Below, one piece after another: positions 29,512 to 41,239 of a stretch of DNA of 44,619 nucleotides (its first letter is position 1; the number at the start of each line of letters is the position of its first letter). Source of the stretch: Priapulus caudatus. Its lineage: Eukaryota > Priapulida > Priapulimorpha > Priapulimorphida > Priapulidae. The position numbers and the translations under genes were made by a program. Under the pieces are notes generated by a model. It did not search any database. It had not been told where the DNA came from and saw only the letters and a program-made list of their open reading frames with translations. The stretch lies in the NCBI RefSeq assembly GCF_000485595.1, contig NW_014577735.1, positions 23,712-68,330 on the forward strand, written 5' to 3'.

Positions 29512-32500
29512 GTTAGTTCCAATTACATTTATTTTCTTTCTAATTAAAGGGATCGTTTACTCTAGGTTCTAGGGTTATTTTCAGTTAATTTAGGTTAAAA
29601 TTACGCTACATAAAAAGTTTCATGGTTCAATCACCTTTAGAAATATTATTAAAAAATGTTTTAAAACTAACGACTACAGTTTGATTACAATGACGGTGGC
29701 GCCACTCTAAGCGCACGATCTGATAAGTTGCGCAAAACCACTTTTCAGCAAAGGGCTACAGACCGAGGGTGTTTCTTATTTATTAATTTAAAAGCAAAAG
29801 AATTGTTTTATCTTATAAACAACATATAGTTTCAGTTATAATATGGATAAATTTGCCCTAAAATGAATATCGTTCGGTTAAATAGCATTTAGGTATAAAT
29901 ATAATTGCACTTTTGTGATTAGCCCTCGGTCTGTAACGTGCAAAATAAATGGTAAAATACGCAACTTTTTTGGGGTGGCAGCACGGTCGCGGTTGTCATG
30001 GCGCCGTTCAAATTTTGTAGCGTTGATGTGTAATTAATTATAACAATTAAATTAGGTATCTGGTAACAAATACGTGTGGGTATAGACGATTTGTTATACA
30101 GTAAGTACAGTTGTATGCAGTAAAATCCTAGAGTCTACTATCCCTTTAAGCTATTACTTACATTTCACAGTACACAACAACTTCACTTAACTTACATTCA
30201 AAATATTAAAATTGCAAATTTCTTATTGTGTACATTGTTATTTATTCATCATTCTTACTTATATTTACTAAATTAGGTTAAAGGATGTGTGTTATATTAT
30301 TTGTTATGCATGATCTATTGTGGTTAATATATCTATTGTGTGCAAGTTTTGGAAAATTAGTTGTATATGCAGGTAACTTTATATAGAACTTTGCAATATT
30401 AAATAAGAGCCAACCATCATTTTTAGTTTAGTTTTATATTCTGTTATATAGCATTTGTCTTTGCCCTTTAATGAGTTTACCATTTAGTATTCACTGCAGA
30501 TTCCAGATGGTATTTTTAAGGTATTTTTTACATGATTATGTATAATAACTGCTCTTACATGGCTAGGGTAAATGTTGGCTACTCACTAATTGGGCAGCAA
30601 TAATTATTTTGATTTACAAGAAAGATACTGTCTAAAGTGTATTAATATTTTATGATGGCTTCGTCTTATGGATTGTGCACTTTTGGTTAGAATTGTGAAA
30701 CTTTGCACACACGTACTACATGTGGTCCTGAAGAATTTCTGATATAGTGCTAAATGAACAGTGCCATCTGGTGGCAGACAGCGCCCCTTGGCGTGTTAAC
30801 GAGTATTGCATTATAACACTCTTAGGGTTTTGGCTATAATTTCAATAATACTCATCCAATTTATTCAGGAAATAGCTCAAATGATTTGTAGATATCTGCA
30901 CTAATATTCTAGAAGCAATATAATTTATTGAGTGTAGCTATCTAAGTTGTAATAAAATAAGGTTGAAACTATGAAATGGTTAAAAATAATGAAAACTTGC
31001 ATGCTAAATGACCGATATGTCAAAAATCATCATCACTGCAGTCTTGTTAACATAGTGTATTTGCCTACTAAATAAGGAACATTTTGACATACAGCATGCT
31101 CATGTAAATTAGATAATTTTTGATATATCAAGTGACGCTGTATCAGAAAATCTTCAGGACCTATGGTATTATGCGTGTGCAAAGTTTCACAATTCTAACC
31201 AAAAGTGCACAATGTGCCCATTTTTATATTCTTATCCACTGGATTGCAACTAGCAATTCAGTTTGCATGTGAGTTGTAATAAAAAGAAATTTTGACATTT
31301 TCAGATGTTTGCTACAGTTATTGTACTGTATGCTGCAAAACTATTGGGGATAATTCAGTTTCCAGACATTTCAAGGGATATACCAAGAAAAGTAAGAGAT
31401 ACGGGAATTACGTATTCCAGAGATGCCAACCACTACGATTTATTCGTAATTTATACGAATTTCTATCCTTTTGCACCACTACAACCAGTTTGTATCAAAC
31501 TACAAATTTCACTGATCGGAAAAAAAAAATATTTTGTTATTTTTTGTCGATTTATTGTCATTTTTGACCCTCAGAATGCAGGAAATTGCATCTCAGAATC
31601 AAAAAATTTTCCGGGGGGCATGCTGGACCCCCTAGCAAACTCGGGTCAACCCTCGAACTACTAATTTGATGGCCAGAAACTACAGATATGTGTTGGCATC
31701 TCTGGTATTCTATTGCACATTAACATTAGGCCAAAACAAAATATAGGTGTGGTTACAGTTTCCCGACCGACCTTATTTATTCGCGGCGACCCTTAAATAA
31801 ATAAAAAAATGAATTGGACATCATTTCCTGCTTCAAAAGGCACAACGCACATCTTTCGGACATGGTTCGTAAATAAAATATTTCAAGAAAATAAAATGTT
31901 TTCCCTATTTACCTACCCTATTTTTTTCGGCATGTAACGGTAACCACACTGAACAGTCGAAAAAGGGAACCAAAACTTGACATTATATCAAGCATATATA
32001 CATCTTCATGATCATAAAATCTGCACCTTGCTATGTAACAATTTGTACATACTGGCAATGTAAAGTGTATGCTAATTAAATGTCACGTTTCTTTTGTTAT
32101 CAGATATGGCCTTTACCAATCTTGTATCTGGGAAACTTGGTGTTTGGTTTAGGAGGAACAAAGAAACTCAAGTAGGTTTTTGTGACTGCAGGATTGCATG
32201 TTGTGTTTATATCTATAGGTATATTTATAGCTGAGTATAAATTTTTAACAATAACTATATTATAGCCTTTGCCATGGCATAAAGGAGTAATCAATTGTCA
32301 GAAAGGATTGAGGAGAATGAGAAAAACTATCGGTATGAGTTGTTTAACAACACCAGTAACACTAACAGAAACATAACCAGATATGAATGAAAATGTGGTA
32401 TGTGTTTTTTTTAATAGTTTGCCAATGTTCACAGTACTGCGAAGATTCTCAATATTCCTAACAATGGTTTTAGAATATCTCATTTTAAGGTGAGTGTTAA

Positions 32501-33409
32501 TAACGTATCATGTCTATCATGAATCTAATCAAAACTTCTAATGAATCTTGTTCATTTCTCACACAAAGTACCACAACAATGTGGAACCAATTACTAGTAA
32601 ACTAATAAATATAATTGTACAAAATGTTCATATCATTTCGGTAGTTGTATAGTCTCTATAGTCATACCTTTAAGGAAAAATTGCTTGATATGTAACTTTC
32701 TGTCTCATTTTGTTTTCAGTATACGCCCTAGCTTTATGGTACAGTCAACAGTGTGTGCCATGATAGGTGGTGCTGTAATAGCTGCAAGGTGAGCCTGTTG
32801 AATCTAAAATAACATAGCAACTGTAGATTCTCTGTTTGTGTACCAAACAGAGATAATTTGACAGATGGTTTCCTTGTTTTAAAATTATATAAATATAACG
32901 AGCTATAGGCGAGACGCTACGTGCCTCGGCATCCAGTGAGAAAATGCCCCGCATAGGAGCCAAGAGAGGGACACTTTGAAACCATGAAAACTGCATAAAA
33001 TGTGCCAATTTGTGTGTATATTTTGTGCATATCTGTCTTACCTCTGTATGAATAGTAAGAAAATTAGAACCTACATTTCTTTTAATTATTAGTATTTTGC
33101 TCTGGTCTTTGTTGATGATTTACGATCTATCCTGGTAAAACTTTACATGTCTATAGTCACAGTGATTAACGTTTGGACATTGGTTGACATTTGTCTGCTT
33201 ATTCTATGTTGTACGTACCATGGTATAACGCACGCGTATCAGACCGGATACTGGATGTATTTAAGTACGCACCTGACTAATGTTTCTGATGCCATTAAAT
33301 TTACAGTGATGACATGGCATTCAATTTAATTGGATACGTCTACCTTATGGCTAATAACGTCTGCACTGCTGCTAATGGCGTGTATATCAAGAAGAAGCTA
33401 GAAGCCAAT
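29478..33409 (+). CDS. SLC35D1: Nucleotide-sugar transporter, SLC35D family (N-terminal and middle exons only)
   Basis: Multi-pass antiporter of the drug/metabolite transporter superfamily; SLC35D members carry UDP-glucuronate, UDP-GalNAc or UDP-GlcNAc into the ER/Golgi lumen for glycan synthesis. Six exons join in frame: 29478-29511, 31305-31391, 32104-32171, 32418-32489, 32720-32788, 33307-33409. They are collinear with human SLC35D1 from RFPS..GQ through FPD..RNVPRK, TKKLN, LPMFTVLRRFSI and TAANG.Y.K.KL. Intron phases are 2 (into the first), 0, 0, 2, 2, 2, 0. The first exon(s) (start Met, first membrane helix) are not found on this strand; they may lie in the badly assembled region to the left. 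No C-terminal exons follow on this strand; matching ones lie on the opposite strand at 42.75-44.13 kb. The exact paralogue (D1, D2 or D3-like) is uncertain. Confidence 0.88.
29544..30149. mobile_element. TTAA-flanked fold-back element
   Basis: A 606-bp element bounded by TTAA, with inverted ends AAAGGGATCGTTTACTCTAGG and CCTAGAGTCTACTATCCCTT (imperfect). A second internal inverted pair (ACAGACCGAGGG / CCCTCGGTCTGT) lies inside. TTAA ends suggest a piggyBac-type non-autonomous element. In the intron between SLC35D exons a and b. Confidence 0.65.
30672..31213. mobile_element. Long-TIR non-autonomous element
   Basis: Imperfect terminal inverted repeats of about 70 bp: ATTGTGCACTTTTGGTTAGA ... 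at 30672-30746 and TCTAACCAAAAGTGCACAAT ending at 31213. The core has no coding capacity. It lies in the same SLC35D intron as the TTAA element. Confidence 0.75.
31305..31391 (+). CDS. SLC35D1: SLC35D-like exon b
   Basis: Twenty-nine codons: MFATVIVLYAAKLLGIIQF then PDISRDIPRK. A membrane helix followed by the conserved FPD...PRK loop. Acceptor TTTTCAG, donor AAA/GTAAGA. The leading ATG is internal, not the start, because the upstream exon continues into it. Confidence 0.9.
31728..31948. mobile_element. MITE family 2, copy 2
   Basis: Left end AGGCCAAAACAAAATATAGG then TGTGGTTACAG; right end GTAACGGTAACCACA. Shares long near-identical stretches with the copy at 10525-10794. Its left end matches, inverted, the right end of copy 1. 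In the intron between SLC35D exons b and c. Confidence 0.75.
32104..32171 (+). CDS. SLC35D1: SLC35D-like exon c
   Basis: IWPLPILYLGNLVFGLGGTK then KL, aligned with FPLPLLYFGN..GL..TKKLN. Acceptor TTATCAG, donor AA/GTAGGT, phase 2. Confidence 0.9.
32418..32489 (+). CDS. SLC35D1: SLC35D-like exon d
   Basis: LPMFTVLRRFSIFLTMVLEY then LIL. LPMFTVLRRFSI is the most diagnostic block of the family. Acceptor TTAATAG, donor AG/GTGAGT, phase 2. Confidence 0.93.
32720..32788 (+). CDS. SLC35D1: SLC35D-like exon e
   Basis: IRPSFMVQSTVCAMIGGAVI then AA, a membrane helix matching KMTVFAMIIGAFVAA. Acceptor TTTTCAG, donor AG/GTGAGC, phase 2. Confidence 0.9.
33307..33409 (+). CDS. SLC35D1: SLC35D-like exon f
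   Basis: SDDMAFNLIGYVYLMANNVC then TAANGVYIKKKLEAN, matching SDLAFDLEGY...NDVLTAANGAYVKQKL. Acceptor TTTACAG, donor AAT/GTAAGC, phase 0. The next exon (ELGKYG.. in human) is missing from this strand. Confidence 0.92.
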
Positions 33410-34084
33410 GTAAGCACCAGACTATATGAGGGTGCTGATAGGGTATAGCATGGGACGTGAAATTATCGTATAATTTACTTTTCACGTGTAAAAAACGATC
33501 ACGTTTTTTACTGCCATTCATGACCCTTTGCCAGCTGTGATGCGTGAATTCTCTGTAGTGTGAAAAAGCTCAAATCTTTTCCATGAGTTTTATTTTGTAT
33601 TGCCTTTATCTTTATATGGATTCTTTAGGTGCTTGGTTTTTCAAGTTTGCTTTAGTAATTTATTTAACAAGATTTAACGGGAAAGGTAATTATTAACTAA
33701 CAAAAATGTCAAAATATTGACCTAGAACTAATAAGATATATTTTTTATAGATAAGATTTGGGGTACCTCCTCTGCATTCTTCTTTATGTTTATTCCTATA
33801 GCATGTACTTGGTGGTTTACTGAGATGGGCAGGGGTACACATCGGGTGGGTGAGCATGCTTCCTTAACCGGATAGTCCAGTTGTGTATGACAATATTCAT
33901 AAGTGTGTGTGCGTGCGTACGTGCGTGCGTGCGTGTGCGCGTGAGTGGGTGGGTGTGGGTGTGTGTCTGTGTGTGTGTGTGTGTGTGTGTGTTTGTTTGT
34001 GTATGTGCGTGCGTACTTGCGTGTGTTTGTATGTGTTGTGTGGGTTGTACTTGCATGTGCATTCTTGCAAACAATATGTCAGGG
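33410..34084. other. Region after the last plus-strand SLC35D exon
   Basis: No further exon of the transporter is visible. A GT-rich microsatellite occupies about 33903-34060; the rest is AT-rich with nothing recognisable. Confidence 0.6.
33903..34060. repeat. (GT)n / GTGC microsatellite
   Basis: Compound GT, GTGC and GGGTGT tract, about 150 bp. Confidence 0.9.
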
Positions 34085-34150
34085 CTTGGAGTAATCATTC
34101 TGAATGATGAACTGTCACTGAATGATGAACGTCAGAATGATTACTCCAAG
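34085..34150. repeat. Perfect 19-bp inverted repeat hairpin
   Basis: CTTGGAGTAATCATTCTGA and its exact complement, with a 28-nt loop that itself carries a direct repeat (GAATGATGAAC twice). It abuts CAGGGGCGTAGCTACGGGGG at 34152, a sequence that looks like a transposon terminus. Confidence 0.75.
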
Positions 34151-34151
34151 G

Positions 34152-34260
34152 CAGGGGCGTAGCTACGGGGGGGCCTGGGGGGCGTGGTGATAATGTTAGT
34201 CTAAAATTCCCATTTAGACCCCTTTACGATAAGAACTCTGTTTTAGCTAGAAGATTTTAA
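34152..34260. mobile_element. Possible transposon-end fragment
   Basis: Begins CAGGGGCGTAGCTACGGGGG and continues with G-rich sequence, a form common at ends of degraded DNA transposons in invertebrate genomes. I cannot find its partner end. Confidence 0.3.
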
Positions 34261-35140
34261 AGTTGTTCTTAATTTTCCAATGGGCAGATGAACGACTTAA
34301 AAAGCAACAGCAGGTAAAATACAAAAGACGAGGGCTCAACCATAATCGCGATTGCAATCAACAATTGCCAATGCCCAATGCCAATAGCCAAGCTCGAACA
34401 ATAACAATGCCAGCGACCGCTGGTAATTGTATTGAACACATACTGCATATTTACATATTCCGCAACAGTGGAAACATGCGATGAGCACGTAATATTACAT
34501 GCTACGGCAGCCAACGTGGTAATGAGTCGGCCCCGACCTAACCAGCCCATTCAGATCCTTATCTATATTCTAACATTTGAGTCGCGTATCATCACCAGTA
34601 GTTCTAACATACATAACAATAAAACATTTGTTGGGTGTGTGTGTGCGTGTGTCTGTATTTCACTGTGTACTTGCCAAACCACATGGTTAATGTGTATTAA
34701 CGTGTAAGCAGTGATGTATCATGTATTTGTATTGACATCTCACCATAAAAATAACAAACATGTGCAACAACTAAACTCATCCATGATAACACCTTACACA
34801 TAACAACTACTGTACTGGTAACAATAGGCATCACTAGATATCTAACCCGCGCTGTAGCCGCGGGTTTCAGCTCAGTACATTATTAAAAAAAGTAGATAAA
34901 ACAATTATAGAACCTATTTAAGAACCTTTTGAGCCTAATTTTTCAGTAGCACCATTTTATATATAGAAATTTCGAGGCTAACTTGGAAAAATCTATGTTC
35001 TTCTCGGCGGGTTTTTTACTGAAGTATAGGTAGTCCGTTCGATAAAACGTGACTGCTAGCAGAGGCTTCACTGCTATTTTCAACTTGTATAGGAGATATC
35101 TATGAACGCGTAGCGCATTCACAATATCGGTGGTTGTTCG
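34261..35140. other. Intergenic, no gene
   Basis: AT-rich sequence with a short hairpin CCCGCGCTGTAGCCGCGGG near 34846. No coding exon recognised. Confidence 0.5.
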
Positions 35141-35149
35141 GGTTGTTTC

Positions 35150-35600
35150 TTACATGGGCACGATCGTGAGAGCCGAGATGTTCACCAGGTTTTCACAGCG
35201 GCACGATCGGCGAGACCGTTAGCTGTTCAAGGTTGTTTTGCCAGGCCAAGGCGACAGTGCGATCTAGTTCGCTCCTTTTGTTCAGACGGGCACGATATGT
35301 GTGCATCTATCGTTCCACTTGTTTCAGAGCGAGAGATCGTTAACACTAGCTGTTCTACTTGTTACCACACGGGCAGCACACGGCCGGAGACGCTTTGTTG
35401 TCACTTATCTTTGCCAGGCACGACAGTGCGATCTAAGTCGGTTCACCTTGTTTTCAGACGGCGCATTGATTAGTTGTGACTAGTCGTTCACAGTGTTGTT
35501 TCAGACGAGCACAAACGTTAACACTAGTATGTTCACCTTTGTTCGGGCAGACGACACATCGTTAACACTAGTTGTTCACCTTTGGTTTCAGAATGTGGAA
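35150..35600. repeat. Degenerate tandem array
   Basis: Loosely repeated unit of roughly 50-65 bp built from GTTCACCTTTGTTTCAGAC, GGGCACGACAGTGCGATCTA and CGTTAACACTAG modules, in about seven decayed copies. The unit resembles a splice acceptor (TTGTTTCAG) each time, which creates false exon signals. Confidence 0.6.
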
Positions 35601-36179
35601 GCGATGGTGAAGCAGGCAGACGATGGCAAGTCGGACTGTATGAGAAAGGAAGCACGTCCTCCACGATGCATAAGTGGCGCCTGTGGCGTAGCGACGTTAA
35701 CGACGCGCGTCGACTACAGTCGTCTCTAACTATATGCAGACGGTAAATGCGAAGCCACCCTGGAGATTGCAGACGCCGCAGGTAGAATGTAAAACAAAGT
35801 TGGCAGCCGATCTCGGCTCTCTGTCTGCAACACCTAATTATTAATGAATTATTATAATTATCAAGTGCTATATTGTTATCAACAAGACTATAAATTTGCC
35901 TGCTGTTACTTCTTTACTTAATAATATTAAGTGAAATTGTGTATAATTTATTGACTCGTATGCCGAACCTGATAAATTAAATTAAACTCATGCAATCGGA
36001 TAGGTATTCTCTTGAATAATATCCGACGTCATATTCCTCAAGAATTATAATGTCGATCCAATGCAATCATGAAAATCTGTCCCGCTCTCTGTCGTTAGGG
36101 AATGTCGACAAAAGACACAGAAATACATACGATACAGAGACCGGACAACGACCGAGACGCCTGTTCGTTTTGGACAACA

Positions 36180-37870
36180 CGCCCTATACATTGCTTCGCA
36201 TCGCGAATCGAAGGCAGCCTCGCCCACTGACGTCACGCACAAGATGGGCTCGCCGCAATCGACTCGCCGTCTGGCGTGACGAACAGCAAGCGACGTTGCA
36301 GTGAACGAAGCGCACGCGGGCGGGTGTCGCCGAACCAGAGAACCACGCGGCGCTCTGGTGTCGCTTCGCGGTGGTTACCTCAGCAGCTTTCACGCTGGGG
36401 AGGAACTCAAGCGGCGGCGCACGGAACCGCGCATCAAGGGCGCGGCGCACGCCGCCGCGCGCGGACACAACCAACCAGCCGACGATTAAACGAGGTGGCC
36501 GAATCAGAATTCGGCCGCGGAAGAGCCCGACGCCGGTAGGCTCTGTACGCCGTGCCTCGTAAACAGACGCGCGACAACAGCAACAATTCAACCTCATCAT
36601 CCAGCAAGCAGGGAACAGCGAATCGCACAAGCAACAACACACAGTCAACAACATCATCAAACAACAACATCCAACAACAGCATCAACAGCAGCGCAGCGG
36701 GTGGTCACACAACGCGAGGCGCGCGAGGGCCAGCAAACAACACATGGCGACAACTGACGCCTCGCCGCGAACCAGACGGGCCGCGCGCGCCAACACACTG
36801 GTACGCGCGCAACGCGCAGGGGCGAAGCTGACAGACGGGCGGCGGACAGCGAACACGGCGGACACTATCGCGCCGCCGACTATCTTTCGTCATCCCGAAG
36901 GTTAAACTGCCGTCGCCGCGACGACTCCGACCGACGCGTCTACGACCATGCTTCAACGGACAAAGATCAACGCCGAGCAGAACGACAAGATGGCGGCCGG
37001 CGCGGGAGTGCCGCAACGGCATCCTGAAGAATTCGCGCCACGAGGCACACGGCGGCGAGAGCTCGGACGAACGGGAGAGCGCGGCGGCGCTGTCCGCTGC
37101 GCCGCGCGGCTCGGACGCGGCGGCGGTGGCTCTACGATCGAGAACGCTCGCAGGCGATAAGGTACACGAACAATCGAGACGGGCGACGTTGGGATAGACT
37201 GGACTGCGCGTGCGTATGACAGTACACCACGAGATCTCAGCGTGAACTGGACGCGAGTGTTAACAATTCCCGGGCAGCAGCAGCAGCAGGCAGCACAGCG
37301 CGGAATGTTTGGCTGCTCGTTCTCGCGTCAACCCGCTACGCAGTACGAGGACAGCTTACCCGACGCGCTCGGCGTTCGTCGCCGGCGCAGGCGCGCCACA
37401 ACACGTTGGGCGGCGCTGCAGCGACGACCGGTCGCCAGAACGACGGACGGACGCAGACGGAGGCGCGTCGGCCGCCGGCGGACGTCAGTTGAGGACGCTC
37501 GCTCGCAGACGCTCGACGCGGCGCGCGAAGCAGAGCTCGCAGCAAGGAAGCGGCGCGAAAACGACGGGCACGAAGATCGACCGGCTGGTTCAGTTTTCCT
37601 CGCCAAGGATCGGGACAGAAGGCGCGCAGCGAGTGGAGGCTTGCACGCAGGCGGCGTCACGACAAGCAGAGACCGGCGCGCCAGCGCCCGTTGCTAGCAA
37701 CCAGCGTCAGCGGACCACCCAGCAGACGGAGCACGCTGCCGCCGGAATCAGCAGAACAGGAAGACGTTGGGACGGTCACACCCGATGCGGACGAGATCTA
37801 GCGGAACCGAAAAGGCCGGAAGATTGGAATCGGGATAACGTGAAGCTCGTCGTAGTAACTGCATGATAAG
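36180..37870. other. CpG-rich block, gene content unknown
   Basis: Sharply GC- and CpG-rich against AT-rich flanks. Long stop-poor frames occur on both strands (for example 37309-37866 and 36552-36905 plus, 36798-36184 minus) but their peptides are low-complexity Arg/Ala/Thr sequence with no recognisable domain, as expected from composition alone. It could be a CpG island with an unseen first exon, or part of a decayed retroelement. An AATAAA follows at 38588. Confidence 0.4.
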
Positions 37871-38587
37871 ACAGGTCGGGAAGCGGGAAATGATTAGAGC
37901 AATGGCATGTCACTTATACATGCACAAAACACTGGAAGTTCATCACTTCCACGCGCTTGGGCCGTGCCAGATGTTGAGTTCGTGATGAAAGTACTATAAG
38001 GATGGAACGGAGGTGAATTAAAGACCCAGTGTGGGTGCAGCAAAAAAGCACGACGGGATGCATTGTTACGATTATCTCGACGTATACTTAATAGATCGCG
38101 CGTGCATTGTCAAAGAAAATTATTATTGCTCGAGCAAATTTTCGGATCAAAGCGTTAGTGAGTAGACAACGCTAGGACCGAAGTAGGTCTATCTATGCGT
38201 CTATACGTGTTACCTGTACTGACGCGGCACTGTTACCACAATACGAACAACCGGTTCGCATTAACAAGACTATTACCAGAGCTTCGACAAGTGTATGTCG
38301 CTTCGTCGATGAAAACGTGTCAAAGCGATGTATTATTTAATTGATTTCTTGCTCGAACGCAGGACAGTGGATGGTAAGAATAATTAGGAGCGTAAATGAG
38401 CACATTCGTTCGCCAACACTGCGTGCCGACTATTCGCAATCGTGAATATACAGGACCGTGTATAGGAAAAATTGGTCAAGGACAACCTTTGCTTTAAACC
38501 ATCGCTGAATGCGTGCGCTGGCGTGTTGTGTTTTCGTTCGTGCGTTTTGTATTGTATATATTATACGAACTTATACATGTGGTGATA

Positions 38588-38593
38588 AATAAA
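38588..38593 (+). terminator. Possible polyadenylation signal
   Basis: AATAAA in a U-rich context downstream of the CpG-rich block. With no supported gene upstream this is only a weak hint of a transcript end. Confidence 0.2.
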
Positions 38594-38639
38594 AGATTCC
38601 TTTTATTGAATACTTCTATGTGGTACATAGAACAGCACC

Positions 38640-40860
38640 CATGAACACATTGTGGTGTGAAATTGACAAAAGAGACTAATTAGGCCTGTACTTTCCTGCA
38701 CTTATCATGTTCAAGACAACGCGAAGAAGTCCGTTCATAATTACGAAGCTTACACACAGATTGTGTAACAACATATATGGAGTAACTACGAGTTTCTTTA
38801 GCACGTCGGTAAGAATAGCGTTAAGTCTTTTCGCTGATGAAACAGGCCTTTTTCATCTGTTTACACGGTTAGGCAACGAGTTCTTTCACTGGTAGCAGAA
38901 CGACGGATTTTCGTGACCACAGTGTGCCACGCACAGACGTGGGTATCGTGCGCAACTTACGCGATTATGTGCACGGCATGTTAGAATGAACCGAAACTAT
39001 ACACGGTTATTATAACTCTTACCCAAAGCGAGAGCAGAATTGTTACACTTATATATAATAGATACATTTCTCGTAAGTTATGGTAAAGACAATCGCGTAC
39101 ATGAAAAGTAAGTAATAAAATTACCTCGTTTAACTAATTATCCAACAAGGGGTAACACTATATCATAACAGTACTATACCACTGTCCATTACGGTATGTT
39201 CAGGCGGCACGTTGTCCAGAAACAAGAATTCGTACTTAACATTAGTCTTAACCCTAAACTTTTTTCTTATAACCGGGACCTATCTCTAGTACACTGTGAC
39301 GAGAAACTCAGGGTTTCCCATAGTTCGTTAACCGGTCTATGGAGTCGGTAATATATGCTTAGATTTTTGATAAGGCTATGGTATTTCATCTGACCAACAG
39401 TTGTGCTAGAGTAATTGTATATGTTGACGAATAGATGATAGTATTTGCGATTGGTATTCGCTGCATATTGCATAAATTAGTACATTTAATAATAATGTAA
39501 TTTTCGTATTATGTATTACTTGTTACAACTAAGAGTACGAGATTATGGCTTATACACTCTACAAATACTATAGCGGATAATATTAAAGAAAATAATGGAA
39601 TTAATTCTGAAAGCAGTTCGTATGTGAGGATTTATTATTAGGTACTTGCTTGTTAAATATAAAACATTAGAGATCCGTTAGACAATGCTTGGACTCGTTC
39701 AACAATGAGACTGTAGTTGAGATAGTACGAACGATCCTCACGTGTAATTGGACACAAGGTCACGCTGTAGAGATTATCAACGCAATTTTCCTTTCAGATT
39801 ATATACAGAACAGCAACCATGAATACTTAACACATTAAAATATTAATCATGTAAGTATTAATTAATATTCAGTAAGCACGAACAAATCAATGCTCTTATT
39901 TCGTTTGCAAGTATTGATGCCGATATTAGTACACGTAAATAATAACGGTAATAATTATATCACAGCAATGCAATGAATACCGACGTTTGGGATAATTTAA
40001 AAACAACTAAACGAAATGTGGTGAGAAGATCAATATGCTCAAGCAAAGAATGTAATTTTTGTGTAGATACTGTTACGTGTAACAACGTCATGGAAATTTA
40101 ATTATTAAATCTTGTTTGTAAATATCATAAGATGTGCACTAATAGATCATTTACATCTGCCTCATATTAAAAGTGATGTACGTCACGTAAATAGTAAAAA
40201 TTTAAACAATATTTCACTTTTGTCACCAAAGATATAAGTAATTCTGTATAACTTGTATGGTTAAAATTGCGTCATTATACTCCTTATGTTACTATACTTG
40301 TTCATGTAAACATTACACTCGTGGACGCATACATAGCATACAATGCAATTAATGATCAAAGGAACACTAATCGTCCAGGTTTTTGGGATTTGTCACTAGT
40401 TTGAAAAACACAATCTTTCAGGTAGAATGTGACGATACCGTTTAGATCTCGTTTGTTCTTACTTTTAATGTAAAAAATGGCCCAACCAAAATTTTAACAA
40501 TTTACCAGGGAATACTTCGTGAAGTAGTCAATTAAAACAACAATTCTATATTATTTAATTGTTACATGTAGGGGAACGGTACATGGATTCGAATGCCGCC
40601 TAAAATACAAAAAATATTATGTAGATGAGTCCTCTTATTGTTAACCCACCAAATTTACACACTCTATAGTCTTTTTACATGACTAGTATCAATGGCCTAT
40701 ATATAATATTATGAACATATGCTAAAATGCAGCTGTAGGCAGGGTCCGGTATAGATATGTACTTATTAATAATATTTATCTACAAGGTCGATGCTAGTAA
40801 TGACTTAATTGATGTACTCTCGGCACACTTTACTGTTACCTCCAAAACCAAAGAACTATG
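38640..40860. other. AT-rich intergenic region
   Basis: No coding exon, RNA gene or clear repeat seen in this 2.2-kb stretch. Confidence 0.5.
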
Positions 40861-40877
40861 TGTTGTACGCGCATAAT

Positions 40878-41015
40878 ATATAATATATATATATATAGAT
40901 ATATATATAATATAGTATATTATATATTGTGTGTGTGTGTGCTGTAGTGATGTGTGTGTGCGGTGCGTGGCGTGGCGTGTGGTTTTCTGTGTGTGTGTGC
41001 GTGTGCGTTGTGTGT
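40878..41015. repeat. Compound AT and GT microsatellite
   Basis: (AT)n from about 40878 to 40927, then (GT)n with GTGCG interruptions. Confidence 0.85.
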
Positions 41016-41030
41016 GTATATCTTATCAAG

Positions 41031-41216
41031 GACGTATAAATAGTGACTGCATTTCTCTTCGTGGTACTCCTGATCTTATACATGATGATGTCGATGTTGC
41101 TAAGGCACTAGATGCAAATGCAATTGTTCCCCGTACATTTCTCACCCGACTTAAATTGGGACCATCACAGTTAACGGCATCACAACTATCAACTGGTATA
41201 CTTTGCCTGCAATATA
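41031..41216 (+). CDS. Orphan exon-like segment resembling gamma-glutamyl phosphate reductase (P5CS/ProA)
   Basis: An open 186-nt segment with acceptor ATCAAG and donor ATA/GTAAGT, phase 1 on both sides. The peptide DVDVAKALDANAIVPRTFLT then RLKLGPSQLTASQLSTG resembles the ProA/P5CS segment that reads QDVADARANGL...LDRLALTPARL in E. coli ProA. That enzyme reduces gamma-glutamyl phosphate in proline synthesis. No other exon of such a gene is visible nearby, and the sequence before DVDVA does not match. It could be a fragment, pseudogene or coincidence. Confidence 0.28.
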
Positions 41217-41239
41217 GTAAGTCTAATATAATATACATT

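Noticed and set aside
35589-35730. Acceptor-like GGTTTCAG followed by an open frame beginning NVEAMVKQADDGK
   Set aside because: The acceptor is one of several repeats in the degenerate array and the peptide has no recognised homology.
36184-37866. Frames of 185-204 residues in the CpG-rich block
   Set aside because: Stop-poor on several frames of both strands at once, low-complexity composition, no domain or splice support.
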